64,000 nucleotides of DNA, taken from positions 31,933 through 95,932 of the forward strand of contig PLWQ01000031.1 of assembly GCA_003165595.1 (NCBI GenBank), read 5' to 3'. Within the stretch, counting starts at the first letter, position 1; each line of letters begins with the position of its first letter. Position numbers and translations under genes: made by a program. Below, piece by piece: positions 51,135 through 58,926 of the stretch. The notes under the pieces were generated by a model. That model saw only the letters and a program-made list of their open reading frames with translations. It was not told the origin of the DNA and searched no databases. The stretch is from Fibrobacterota bacterium. GTDB lineage: Bacteria > Fibrobacterota > Chitinivibrionia > Chitinivibrionales > FEN-1185.

Positions 51135-51309
51135 GGCGGACCTTCCTTTTTGTCAGGATTCCGCAGCGTCGAAAAGATAGAAACTCTTAGACCAATTGCC
51201 TTTTCCAAAATATGCACCGGGAAAAATGATTGTACCATGTTTTTATTCCGATCCATTTGTTTGGTCGTAATCGTGCAAACACCCGCCATTGAATAGTATT
51301 TTCCCCTTC

Positions 51310-52191
51310 ATGCAACATCCCCTGCGCGCTCCCAAGTGCTCCAGGCGTTCCCACGATGCGCCCTGGCTTCAAATCCGCGACCCCGAGCTTCTGGGCCGGT
51401 TTCTCGACAGGTTCGGCATAGATTCGCGATTGCCGAATATCGCTCTTATCGACCGGGTGACGAATGCGTTTTCGAACCTTCCTTTTGAGAACCTTACAAA
51501 GATCATAAAGGCCGACAGCGTGACCAGCGCATCGTCCGCCATGCGGTATCCGGACGAGGTGATCGGCGATTATCTCAAATGGGGGAGCGGCGGGACATGC
51601 TTTTCCCTAACCGCAAGTCTCGTGGCTGTTCTGGACGCGCTTGGAATAGAGTCGCATCCGGTGCTTGCAGACCGCCACTACGGACCAAATACTCACTGCG
51701 GCGTGATGTTGGTAAGTCCGGGCGGCGAGATACTCCTGTGCGATCCCGGGTATTTGTTGTTCGTGCCGGTAAAGGTTCCAAGGGAAACGCCGTCTTCGTT
51801 CGACAATGGTTTCAATCGCGTCGAGCTGCGGCCGCTCTGCGGTGGAACACGGCTGGAGCTGTTTACAATCGTGAAGGGTAACCGGAAGCTCAGGCTTACG
51901 TTCAAGATGGAGCCTGTCGCCGACGCCGCATTCGGCAAGGCGTGGGAACAGTCGTTCGCGTTCGAGATGATGTCGTACCCGGTGCTCACACGCACGGCAA
52001 ACGGGTGTCACCAGTATTTGCAGGCCAACACGCTTGCCGTGCGCGATGCGGCTCGGACGCAGCGCACAACGCTATCGCCGGACCAGCAGATCGATTTCTT
52101 TACAGGCGCCGCGGGAATAGACAGAAACCTCGTCACCCGCGCATTGGAGATTGTCAAATATGGCCTCGACTCTGCCGCCGCCAAACGTTAA
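51310..52191 (+). CDS. arylamine N-acetyltransferase-like protein
   Basis: 293 residues. The NAT Cys-His-Asp triad is present: G-G-T-C-F-S-L (cysteine, about residue 96), N-T-H-C-G-V (histidine, about 131) and L-L-C-D-P-G-Y (aspartate, about 145), with the preceding L-P-F-E-N-L-T-K typical of the N-terminal helix bundle. NATs transfer acetyl from acetyl-CoA to arylamines, but many bacterial relatives act in other acylations, so the substrate is open. Start uncertain (a TTG 21 bp upstream is in frame; no clear ribosome-binding site). It overlaps the DUF4416 gene by 32 bp and the two are likely co-translated. Confidence 0.8.
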   Translation: MQHPLRAPKCSRRSHDAPWLQIRDPELLGRFLDRFGIDSRLPNIALIDRVTNAFSNLPFENLTKIIKADSVTSASSAMRYPDEVIGDYLKWGSGGTCFSLTASLVAVLDALGIESHPVLADRHYGPNTHCGVMLVSPGGEILLCDPGYLLFVPVKVPRETPSSFDNGFNRVELRPLCGGTRLELFTIVKGNRKLRLTFKMEPVADAAFGKAWEQSFAFEMMSYPVLTRTANGCHQYLQANTLAVRDAARTQRTTLSPDQQIDFFTGAAGIDRNLVTRALEIVKYGLDSAAAKR

Positions 52192-52714
52192 GTTCTTTGT
52201 CGCGGTGCTCTATAAGGACCGTGCCGCACTGGAAAAGGCCCGGCCGTTCCTTGTGGCGCGCTTTGGCCCCATCGACTTTGAAGGCGGCGACCACCCTTTC
52301 GACGTCACCGACTACTATGTCCCCGAAATGGGCTCGCCGCTTTTCAGGCGTATCCTTTCATTTGAAATGCTCGCGGAGCCGCTCCTGCTCGTCAACATGA
52401 AACTCGCATGCAACGATATCGAAAAGTCCCTGAGCGATGGCGGCAGGCGCATTGTCAACTGCGACGCCGGGTACATCGACCACAACAAGGTGGTGCTCGC
52501 TTCGGCGAAAGAGGCGGGTCAGAAGATCTATCTTGATAAGGGCATATATGCGGACCTCGCGGGCCGATACAAGGCAGGGAAATATCAACCGTTCGAATGG
52601 TCGTTTCCGGATTTCAAGGACGGAAGGTATGATGAGGAATTGCTTGCGATGAGGGCAAAATATCTTGAACAGATGCGCCAGGAAAATCGAAGGAAATTGC
52701 CAGGGCCATTCTAA
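52160..52714 (+). CDS. DUF4416 family protein
   Basis: 184 residues. Recognised as DUF4416 from V-K-F-F-V-A-V-L-Y-K-D (about 12-22), D-V-T-D-Y-Y-V-P-E-M-G (about 50-60), V-N-C-D-A-G-Y-I-D-H-N-K-V-V-L-A-S-A-K (about 100-118) and the C-terminal F-E-W-S-F-P-D-F-K-D-G-R-Y (about 145). The family is common in Gram-negative anaerobes and has no known function. The start ATG lies inside the end of the NAT-like gene. A hairpin with 7-bp GC stem (52801-52818) downstream may terminate the pair. Confidence 0.88.
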   Translation: MASTLPPPNVKFFVAVLYKDRAALEKARPFLVARFGPIDFEGGDHPFDVTDYYVPEMGSPLFRRILSFEMLAEPLLLVNMKLACNDIEKSLSDGGRRIVNCDAGYIDHNKVVLASAKEAGQKIYLDKGIYADLAGRYKAGKYQPFEWSFPDFKDGRYDEELLAMRAKYLEQMRQENRRKLPGPF

Positions 52715-52741
52715 GTCGCCCGTCAGAGAGTATAATGCCGG

Positions 52742-52823
52742 TAGGGGCTCTGCCCCTAAAACCCCGCTGGGAAAATGTTTGTCGTAGTCCGCCCACCAAA
52801 CCTCCCCCGCCGGGGAGGCTTTC
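52742..52823 (+). terminator. two hairpins after the NAT-DUF4416 pair
   Basis: TAGGGGC-TCT-GCCCCTA (52742-52758) and CCTCCCC-CGCC-GGGGAGG (52801-52818) followed by CTTTC. The first, with the following AAAACCCCGC, looks like a dispersed intergenic motif; the second is the better terminator. The 430-bp gap up to the YciB gene has no supported gene and ends in a family-A repeat. Confidence 0.5.
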
Positions 52824-52951
52824 AACAGAAGATCTTTCAGAAATAATCTGCATTCCTAGCGCCGATAGTCGATTGATAAAAGCAAAACCAAGCAGCGCAT
52901 AAATCGTCGAAAGTGTTGCCTCAATTTGGAATCGTATTTGCAGAGAAGGAA

Positions 52952-53116
52952 TTGACAATTGTGGCAATAACCTTCTGCCCAGCGCCAGGCTGGACCGGAA
53001 GGCGCACTGGAGTGCGGGGCCGGCCGACCCGGCCGAAGGCGTCGGGCGGTCCGGCACCGAGGCCGACTGGCCGAGCCTATAGGGAGAGCCGCCGCTGCAA
53101 AGCAGCGGGGCGCCCA
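52952..53116 (+). repeat. dispersed repeat family A, longest plus-strand copy
   Basis: About 165 bp with CTTCTGCCC, CTGGACCGG, CTGGAGTGC, GGCCGACC, GCCGAAGGCG, CCGGCACCGAGGCCGA, TGGCCGAGCC, then CCGCTGC-AAA-GCAGCGG and GGGGCGCCC. Used as the reference for the copies at 11774, 23448 and 49689. It ends about 26 bp from the stop of the YciB gene, so it could be part of that gene's 3' end. Confidence 0.7.
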
Positions 53117-53142
53117 GTTCTTATCTTAACATGTCCAATTTG

Positions 53143-53703
53143 CTACGAAGGCAAATTCTCACTTTTTTTATCCTTTTCCGCAATCTGCTGCTTATTAAGA
53201 ATAAAGGACTGCGCCACGGCAAACGCCATGATGAGCCCCATGATGCCGAAAAGCTTAAAATTCACCCAGGTGTCGGTGGAACAGGTAAAGGCCACCGCGA
53301 GGTTGACGCATCCGATAACCGCAAAGAAGATTCCCCAACTCAAATTCATCACGCCCCAGGCCTTGTCGGTCATGGCTATTTCTTTTCCCAGAAGGCCCTT
53401 GATTCCGTTTTTCTTGAGAAAGACCTGGCCGATTATAAGGACCGCGCCGGTGAGCCAATACAGGATGGTCGGCTTCCATTTGATGTAGGTCTCGTTGTGG
53501 AGAATAAGCGTTGCGCCGCCGAACACCGCGATGATGCCGAGGCTCGCCCACATCATGGGTTCCACCTTCTTGCGTCGTATCAGCATCCAGCTTATCTGCA
53601 GCACGCTTGCGGCAATGGCAACGGCGGTGGCGACGAAAACGCCCTTGATCTTGAAGGCAAGAAAGAACAGGACAACCGGCAGGAGGTCGAAAAGGAGTTT
53701 CAT
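53143..53703 (-). CDS. yciB: YciB/IspZ-family inner-membrane protein
   Basis: 186 residues from the ATG of M-K-L-L-F-D-L-L-P-V-V-L-F-F-L-A-F, the canonical YciB start. Five or six hydrophobic helices span the protein. Family blocks: K-P-T-I-L-Y-W-L-T-G-A-V-L-I (about 88-101), K-A-W-G-V-M-N-L-S-W-G-I-F-F (about 123-136) and W-V-N-F-K-L-F-G-I-M-G-L (about 150-161). YciB (septation protein A) is an inner-membrane protein associated with cell-envelope synthesis in proteobacteria. The C terminus is hydrophilic and lysine-rich. Transcribed away from the module C regulator, whose start is 280 bp off. Confidence 0.9.
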   Translation of the reverse strand: MKLLFDLLPVVLFFLAFKIKGVFVATAVAIAASVLQISWMLIRRKKVEPMMWASLGIIAVFGGATLILHNETYIKWKPTILYWLTGAVLIIGQVFLKKNGIKGLLGKEIAMTDKAWGVMNLSWGIFFAVIGCVNLAVAFTCSTDTWVNFKLFGIMGLIMAFAVAQSFILNKQQIAEKDKKSENLPS

Positions 53704-53983
53704 GAAAGACCTTTCTTTTGTAAACAAACACACTGCGGCCGGCAAACAGCCGGACACGATGATCCGGTAAAATAGCATATCCCGCTTAAGCGGTGATGTT
53801 TTGCGGCTGTATCGTGGACGGTACGCTGCCGGTTATCGCGGCAGGGCGGAAGTGGAGTGCCGATTGTCATCGTTTCCGGAAGGAAACGGAATCTGGAACA
53901 ATTCATTGACGATAGCGGTTCTATCCAGTACATTTTAGGAGGGAAGAAACAGCCACTGCTGTTTCCCGAAAAAGGGCTCATCC

Positions 53984-54868
53984 ATGATCAGCATCAGTTC
54001 ATACACCGATTACCGCGCGTTCCTCAAGGATTACTACGAGGAGGCCAAGGCGAGGAATCCGGGATACTCCTACCAGGTCCTGTCGAGGATGGCGGGAATA
54101 AAGAGCAAGGGGTTTCTCCACAACGTGATCAGCGGCAAGCGATCGCTGTCGGTGTCCAGCGTCTTCGGCATCGCGCGGGCGCTCAAACTTGACAAACACG
54201 AGACCGAATACCTGGAAAACCTCGTCGCGCTCGACTCGGCGGCAAGCCTCGAGGAAAAAAACCTGTACTACGACCGGCTATCGTCGATAAAGGCAAGCGG
54301 TAAGACCGCCTGGCAGCCACAGATTTTGCGCAACGAGCAGTTCGAATTCTATTCAAAACTCCACCACAGCGTGATCCGCTCCCTCATCGACCTGCTCGGG
54401 TTCAAGGGCGATTACGCACGGCTTGCGGCATCTGTAAACCCCCGCATTACGCCCAGGCAGGCGAAACGGTCGGTTGATCTCATGCGAAAGCTTGGGCTCA
54501 TCTGTAAAGACGCGACCGGCGGGTATGCCGTCACCGAAAAATCCATCGCCACTCCCCGGGAAGTGGTGACGCTTGCAACCCTCAATTTCCACAAGGAATC
54601 CGCCGAACTTGCCTTGCGGGCTCTCACTACCATGCCTCGGGAACAGCGTAACTTCTCCTGTGTCACTCTCGGAATTTCCCGGAAGGCATACGAGAGGATT
54701 TGCGAAGAAATACGGGAGTTCCGCGCCAAACTCGTGCAAATCGCCGAAGCGGATGTCGCGGCCGATACGGTATATCAGGTGAACTTCCAATGTTTCCCGG
54801 TATCGACCGTAAATCCCGCAGCGAGCGTCAACACCGGAGCGGGCTCCGGGGGGAGCAAGCGACCATGA
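53984..54868 (+). CDS. TIGR02147/DUF4423 family regulator (module C)
   Basis: 294 residues. S-S-Y-T-D-Y-R-A-F-L-K-D-Y-Y-E-E-A-K (4-21), Y-S-Y-Q-V-L-S-R-M-A-G-I-K-S-K-G-F-L and V-I-S-G-K-R-S-L-S mark the helix-turn-helix part. H-H-S-V-I-R-S-L-I-D (about 126), F-K-G-D-Y-A-R-L-A (about 140) and the closing V-Y-Q-V-N-F-Q-C-F-P-V-S mark the DUF4423 half. The first tryptophan of the usual W-Y-Y is replaced (L-H-H). The stop again lies inside an ATGA, but here a repeat separates it from the lipoprotein gene. An inverted repeat CTGCCG-GTTATCG-CGGCAG near 53826-53844 lies upstream of the gene. Confidence 0.87.
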   Translation: MISISSYTDYRAFLKDYYEEAKARNPGYSYQVLSRMAGIKSKGFLHNVISGKRSLSVSSVFGIARALKLDKHETEYLENLVALDSAASLEEKNLYYDRLSSIKASGKTAWQPQILRNEQFEFYSKLHHSVIRSLIDLLGFKGDYARLAASVNPRITPRQAKRSVDLMRKLGLICKDATGGYAVTEKSIATPREVVTLATLNFHKESAELALRALTTMPREQRNFSCVTLGISRKAYERICEEIREFRAKLVQIAEADVAADTVYQVNFQCFPVSTVNPAASVNTGAGSGGSKRP

Positions 54869-55035
54869 ACTTCTTCTTCGTTAGGGATGGAAGATTGCAG
54901 GCTGCGCACTGGGCAGTACATCCGGTCGTAATCGCGGTCCCCGCAGGTTCGCAAGGCGGCCACTCCCGAAGCGCTGTATGCAGTCCTGGCCGTGGTGCTG
55001 CGGGGTTCTTCAAATCCGAAGGGAACGGAAAATGA
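54865..55035 (+). CDS. 56-codon leader ORF formed by a repeat insertion
   Basis: Begins M-N-F-F-F-V-R-D-G-R-L-Q-A-A-H-W and ends S-E-G-N-G-K; its ATG overlaps the regulator's TGA and its own TGA overlaps the lipoprotein's ATG (ATGA at both ends). The sequence is encoded by a family-B repeat and probably has no function as a protein, but it could carry ribosomes from the regulator to the lipoprotein gene. The upstream GGGGGGAG about 8 bp before the ATG would serve as ribosome-binding site. Confidence 0.4.
   Translation: MNFFFVRDGRLQAAHWAVHPVVIAVPAGSQGGHSRSAVCSPGRGAAGFFKSEGNGK
54870..55031 (+). mobile_element. family-B repeat insertion with 5-bp target duplication
   Basis: 162 bp flanked by direct ATGAA (54865-54869 and 55032-55036). 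The core 54942-55012 (GCAGGTTC, GCGGCCACTCCCG, TGTATGCAGTCCTGGCCGTG, GTGCTGCGGGGTTCTTCAAA) matches copies at 16150 and 26968. Deleting the element plus one ATGAA would rebuild the direct regulator-lipoprotein ATGA overlap seen in module B. No transposase is encoded. Confidence 0.55.
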
Positions 55036-56840
55036 ATAGGCAGATCCCGGCGCTTGCATTTCTCGCGTTGTGCGGGTTATCCCTTCTCCTGCACTGCGGA
55101 AATCCGGCCAGGATATCGGGCAACGGTTCGGACGTGGGTAACTGCGCCCTTGCAGGCGAGGTGTACTCACCGGACGGCACGACTCCTGCCGCGGGGGCGA
55201 TTGTTCACATCCAGCAATGGCAGAATATTTCCAATCCGTCAATCGGCGGGCTTCCCGGGTCGGGCGTCGACGTGGCGACCGCCATCGCCGACGGGAGCGG
55301 CGCCTTTGCCATAAAGTCACTCGATTCGGGTATGTACATTCTTGAAGCGAACGACGACAAAAACAACCTTGCCTTTGTCGATTCCATCGCCGTTACCAAC
55401 CCGCAGAAGCGCAAAGACCTTCCACCATGCACGCTCAGGCCCTCCGGCGCGATAAAGGGCCGGATCGCTCTTTCGTCGGGCGGAGATCCGCGCAAGGTTT
55501 TTGTCTTTACCTACCAGGCGATCCGTTTCGGCGTGGTCGACCTCACGGGAAGTTTTCTCGTAAGCGACCTGCCCGAGGGCAGCTACACGGTTCGTTTCCT
55601 GCCGGCTCTTGACAATTACGATGTTCTGGATACTGCGAATATCCGGGTCTGGGCATCGGACACCACGGATCTCGGAACCATCGCTCCCGCGTTTACGGGA
55701 ATCCCCGTGCCGCAGAATCCGGCCATTTCCTACGACACGCTCAAACAGATCGTGACGCTCTCGTGGACCAGAAGCGACACGAGCCTGGCAAAAGGCTACG
55801 ACATTTACAGAAGGGACACGGATTCGGGATTCGGCCTCCTGCCGCTCAACGGCGTCATGCTGGTGCGCGACACCGTTTTTCGTGATACCTTTGTCAATCA
55901 GGAACACACCTACGAGTACAAAATCGTCGCTGTCGACAAGGGTGATAATCTCGGCAAAATGAGCGCCGGTGTCTCGGCAAGGATTTCATCGTTTCTCGCT
56001 TTTATCGCCCCGGTCGGGGCAGGCGACGCGGGCGTCGGTTGTTTTTCGAATGTAACCGGTCTTCTGGGATTGCGCAATGGGACCGTTGCCGTCGCCGACC
56101 AGGGTATGTTGAGACTGTACAGTGCCGGCGGCAATCACCTGAAGGACCTGCTGATAGGCGGGTGGCTGTCCGGCATTACCGAAGGAGACTCCGGGAACAT
56201 CTATGTCATGAGAAATTCCTCCGGCGATTCCTCGAGTAAGATCTTCCTGGTTGATTCCTCTTTGCAGCTGCAGGACTCGCTTCTCGTCGGGGTCTTCTGC
56301 TCGGGAGTCACCATGATAAAAGGAAGCCTGTACGTCCCCGACGCAGGCACACCCGGATCCTTTGAGAAGGTCTCGAAGGACTTTTCCTTGCCGACTGTCT
56401 CCCGGATTCTCCTGCCCGGCATGCAGCCCTACGAAGTTGTTTCGGACTCGCAGGAAAGACTTTATTTCATGAACGCGACAAACCAGACTATCACCATCGT
56501 GGACACGGCGGGAAACAATCTTGGAAGCTGGGGAAAAATCAATACTTCATCCGGGCCGGCAACCCCGGGGTATTTTCAGGATGGCGCCGGCTTTCACGCG
56601 ATGTCGATATGCGAAGGACCCCGCGGACTGATATTTGTCGCGGATCCCTTTGCGATGCGGATCCAGGCCTTCACGGGGTCCGGAGAGTTCGTAGCACGGG
56701 TGGAACCGGGCAAGGTTCCTCGTCCTTCCACGGTTGCGTTCACTTCGCCCTATTTCAATTTCCTGACGTTCGACAATCTGGGGAACATCCTGGTGAGCAA
56801 TAACCTCTACATCTACAAGTATTCCGTCAATCTGCACTGA
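55032..56840 (+). CDS. lipoprotein with fibronectin-type and beta-propeller-like domains, partner of the module C regulator
   Basis: 602 residues. Lipoprotein signal L-A-L-C-G-L-S-L-L-L-H-C, then G-N-P-A-R-I-S-G-N-G-S-D-V-G-N-C, nearly the same motif as in the module A lipoprotein. Carboxypeptidase-regulatory-like beta repeats occupy about 40-215 (A-G-A-I-V-H-I-Q-Q-W; G-S-Y-T-V-R-F-L-P-A). A fibronectin type III-like domain follows (about 230-320; V-T-L-S-W-T-R-S-D-T, G-Y-D-I-Y-R-R). Residues about 325-602 read like NHL/beta-propeller blades (G-L-R-N-G-T-V-A-V-A-D-Q-G, G-P-R-G-L-I-F-V-A-D-P). Weak ribosome-binding site (GGGAACGGAA). Binding partner unknown; an outer-surface sensor or binder is inferred from its siblings. 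Confidence 0.82.
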   Translation: MNRQIPALAFLALCGLSLLLHCGNPARISGNGSDVGNCALAGEVYSPDGTTPAAGAIVHIQQWQNISNPSIGGLPGSGVDVATAIADGSGAFAIKSLDSGMYILEANDDKNNLAFVDSIAVTNPQKRKDLPPCTLRPSGAIKGRIALSSGGDPRKVFVFTYQAIRFGVVDLTGSFLVSDLPEGSYTVRFLPALDNYDVLDTANIRVWASDTTDLGTIAPAFTGIPVPQNPAISYDTLKQIVTLSWTRSDTSLAKGYDIYRRDTDSGFGLLPLNGVMLVRDTVFRDTFVNQEHTYEYKIVAVDKGDNLGKMSAGVSARISSFLAFIAPVGAGDAGVGCFSNVTGLLGLRNGTVAVADQGMLRLYSAGGNHLKDLLIGGWLSGITEGDSGNIYVMRNSSGDSSSKIFLVDSSLQLQDSLLVGVFCSGVTMIKGSLYVPDAGTPGSFEKVSKDFSLPTVSRILLPGMQPYEVVSDSQERLYFMNATNQTITIVDTAGNNLGSWGKINTSSGPATPGYFQDGAGFHAMSICEGPRGLIFVADPFAMRIQAFTGSGEFVARVEPGKVPRPSTVAFTSPYFNFLTFDNLGNILVSNNLYIYKYSVNLH

Positions 56841-57033
56841 GCGACGCGGTCGGCCGGCGGGAACCCAATCTTTATGACGGTCCCCCCGGGCAAATCCAGA
56901 AATATCTTGCATTCTATACCAATAGTCAATATAATCGAGAGATGCATGGCAAGCCGGATGCATGCCGGGCATGTCCACATCGAGCCTGGCCGAGCGCCCG
57001 TTTCCTCCGACTCACGACGGGAATCACCGCAGC

Positions 57034-58926
57034 ATGACTCTTATGTCAAGCAACTTTGCCAAAGGCGCTCCTGGATTCCTTGCCGTCCTGTCCTTTGCCA
57101 TTGCCGTTTCCGCTTCTGCCATCCCCAAAACTCCGGTTCCCGACCAGTGGGCCGGCAGTTCCGTGGTGATCCTCGAAGATTCCCTGCTTCTCGATTTTCA
57201 ACCCGCCAAGGACCGGAACAATCTTGACGTAAGGGAACACTGCTGGTACAAGGTGTCGCCGTCGGGCGGCGCGGACATCCGGGCGTTCACGTTCTGGGAC
57301 GCGGAGTTCATAGAGAGCCGGCCCGACATCGACGTGACGACATACGATTCCCTGGGCAACAGAGACAGGCTGGGCGGCTCCTGCTTTGTGCGGGAGCGGA
57401 GTTCGGAGAATCCCAACGTGAAATACAGTCTCTATTTCGGCAAGACCGGATCGTTTGAGACAACCGTGGTGATTCCGTCGTTCGACAGGGTGCGGTATAT
57501 ACTCACGTCGGTGCACCGGCCGCACATGAAGCCGGCGTTCGTGGGACGGTATGTTATGAGGAACAGGTTTCCCACGGTGCACAAGACCGTGCTCATTTCT
57601 TCACCAATGGGAACCGACCTTTTCTGGGGAATATCCAGCGGCGAGGGCCTTGCTCTTGACACATCGACTGCAGTCGACCGTAAAAGAATCGTAACGCGGA
57701 TCGCATGCTCCAACCTCATCCCGCTGCCCGACAGGCTGTTGGAGCATTCGGAACAGTGGCTCGCGTCAATTGAGCTGCGGATTCCACCCAAAGGCCCGCG
57801 CCTGTATTCATGGAAGGACCTGGGCGAGTACGGCCTGGACATAATGGAATCGGAGCAGAAGCCGTCGCGAAGCGCGGACAGCATTGCGTCAACCCTGCCT
57901 TCGGACCGTTCAAAAGTGCTCCAGGCGGCATTCAGTTATGTTAAGCAACACCTGCGATACTACGGAAGCTGGGAGGGTACCCACGGTTTTGTGCCCCGGT
58001 CATGCGAGGATGTCCTGCGCAACGGCTACGGCGACTGCAAGGAACTCGCCACGGTTCTCTGCGCCTTGCTCAGGGCAAAGGGGGTAAGCGCCGGTTTGGC
58101 ACTGCTATCGGCCAGAGCTGTGTTCCCGGAAATGAACCTTGCGTACCCGACTATGGGCGTGTTCAATCACGTGATCGTGGCCGTGCACACCGATTCCGGA
58201 TTCCGCTACCTGGATCCCACGGTGAATTTCGCAAACGCCGGCAATTCCTATTTCCGGCTTGCGGGCAGGAAGACCCTGGTTCTTGCGCGAGGCGCGTCGT
58301 GCGTCGATTCGGTTGTCGAGGCGCCCGGATTCAGGAACGAAGTGCGAAGTGCGTCAAAGCTCTTGATGCGCGCCAACGGAGCCTGGGTAATCGAGGGTGA
58401 ACTATGGCACTACGGGCTTGCCGCGCAGGATCTGGAATCCGTGCTGGAAAGCAGGATCAACCAGACCGAGACAACCGCGCTTTCCGGGTACCTCAAATCC
58501 GCTTTTCGCATCAATGCGGCGTCTCCGGTTGTCCGGACCAACACGGCCGACAGCGTGTGCGTGTCGTTTTCGTGTTCGTTTGACGAATGCGCAATACGGG
58601 TTCCGCACCCGGGATTTGTGGTGAAGGTACCGTCCCTGTGCTCCTGGTTTGCGCCCGACCCCGATGCCGTTGACGAAGGGCCCGTGGCGTGCAGGGATTT
58701 TGCCCAGACGGACGCGTGGATCGTGCCGGAAGGAAAGACCATGCACTCGGCGTTTGCGGCGCTGGACAAAGAATGTTTCCGGGGATCATGGAAGATCCGG
58801 AACGACACGCTTTCCCGGACGTTTGCTTCACGGCCCGCGCTATTCACTTCTGCAAAGAGCCCGGAATGCAGGAAATTTGCCGTCGAAAGGAGCCGCTTTG
58901 AAAAGGGTACTGTCTGGAAGGAATAG
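57034..58926 (+). CDS. exported DUF3857/transglutaminase-like protein
   Basis: 630 residues; start taken at M-T-L-M-S-S-N-F, opening a signal peptide (F-L-A-V-L-S-F-A-I-A-V-S-A-S-A). An N-terminal DUF3857-type beta region (about 35-280) is followed by a transglutaminase-like core: N-G-Y-G-D-C-K-E-L-A-T-V-L (cysteine, about 335), F-N-H-V-I-V-A-V (histidine, about 380) and Y-L-D-P-T-V-N-F (aspartate, about 395), so the Cys-His-Asp triad is complete. Such proteins are thought to act as periplasmic proteases or crosslinkers, though few are tested. Its last 29 bp overlap the next gene. It belongs to the co-directional run begun by the module C regulator. Confidence 0.82.
   Translation: MTLMSSNFAKGAPGFLAVLSFAIAVSASAIPKTPVPDQWAGSSVVILEDSLLLDFQPAKDRNNLDVREHCWYKVSPSGGADIRAFTFWDAEFIESRPDIDVTTYDSLGNRDRLGGSCFVRERSSENPNVKYSLYFGKTGSFETTVVIPSFDRVRYILTSVHRPHMKPAFVGRYVMRNRFPTVHKTVLISSPMGTDLFWGISSGEGLALDTSTAVDRKRIVTRIACSNLIPLPDRLLEHSEQWLASIELRIPPKGPRLYSWKDLGEYGLDIMESEQKPSRSADSIASTLPSDRSKVLQAAFSYVKQHLRYYGSWEGTHGFVPRSCEDVLRNGYGDCKELATVLCALLRAKGVSAGLALLSARAVFPEMNLAYPTMGVFNHVIVAVHTDSGFRYLDPTVNFANAGNSYFRLAGRKTLVLARGASCVDSVVEAPGFRNEVRSASKLLMRANGAWVIEGELWHYGLAAQDLESVLESRINQTETTALSGYLKSAFRINAASPVVRTNTADSVCVSFSCSFDECAIRVPHPGFVVKVPSLCSWFAPDPDAVDEGPVACRDFAQTDAWIVPEGKTMHSAFAALDKECFRGSWKIRNDTLSRTFASRPALFTSAKSPECRKFAVERSRFEKGTVWKE

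Noticed and set aside
50712-51296. 194-codon plus-strand frame over the HicBA region
   Set aside because: It is antisense to HicB and the HicA remnant, whose family motifs are clear on the minus strand.
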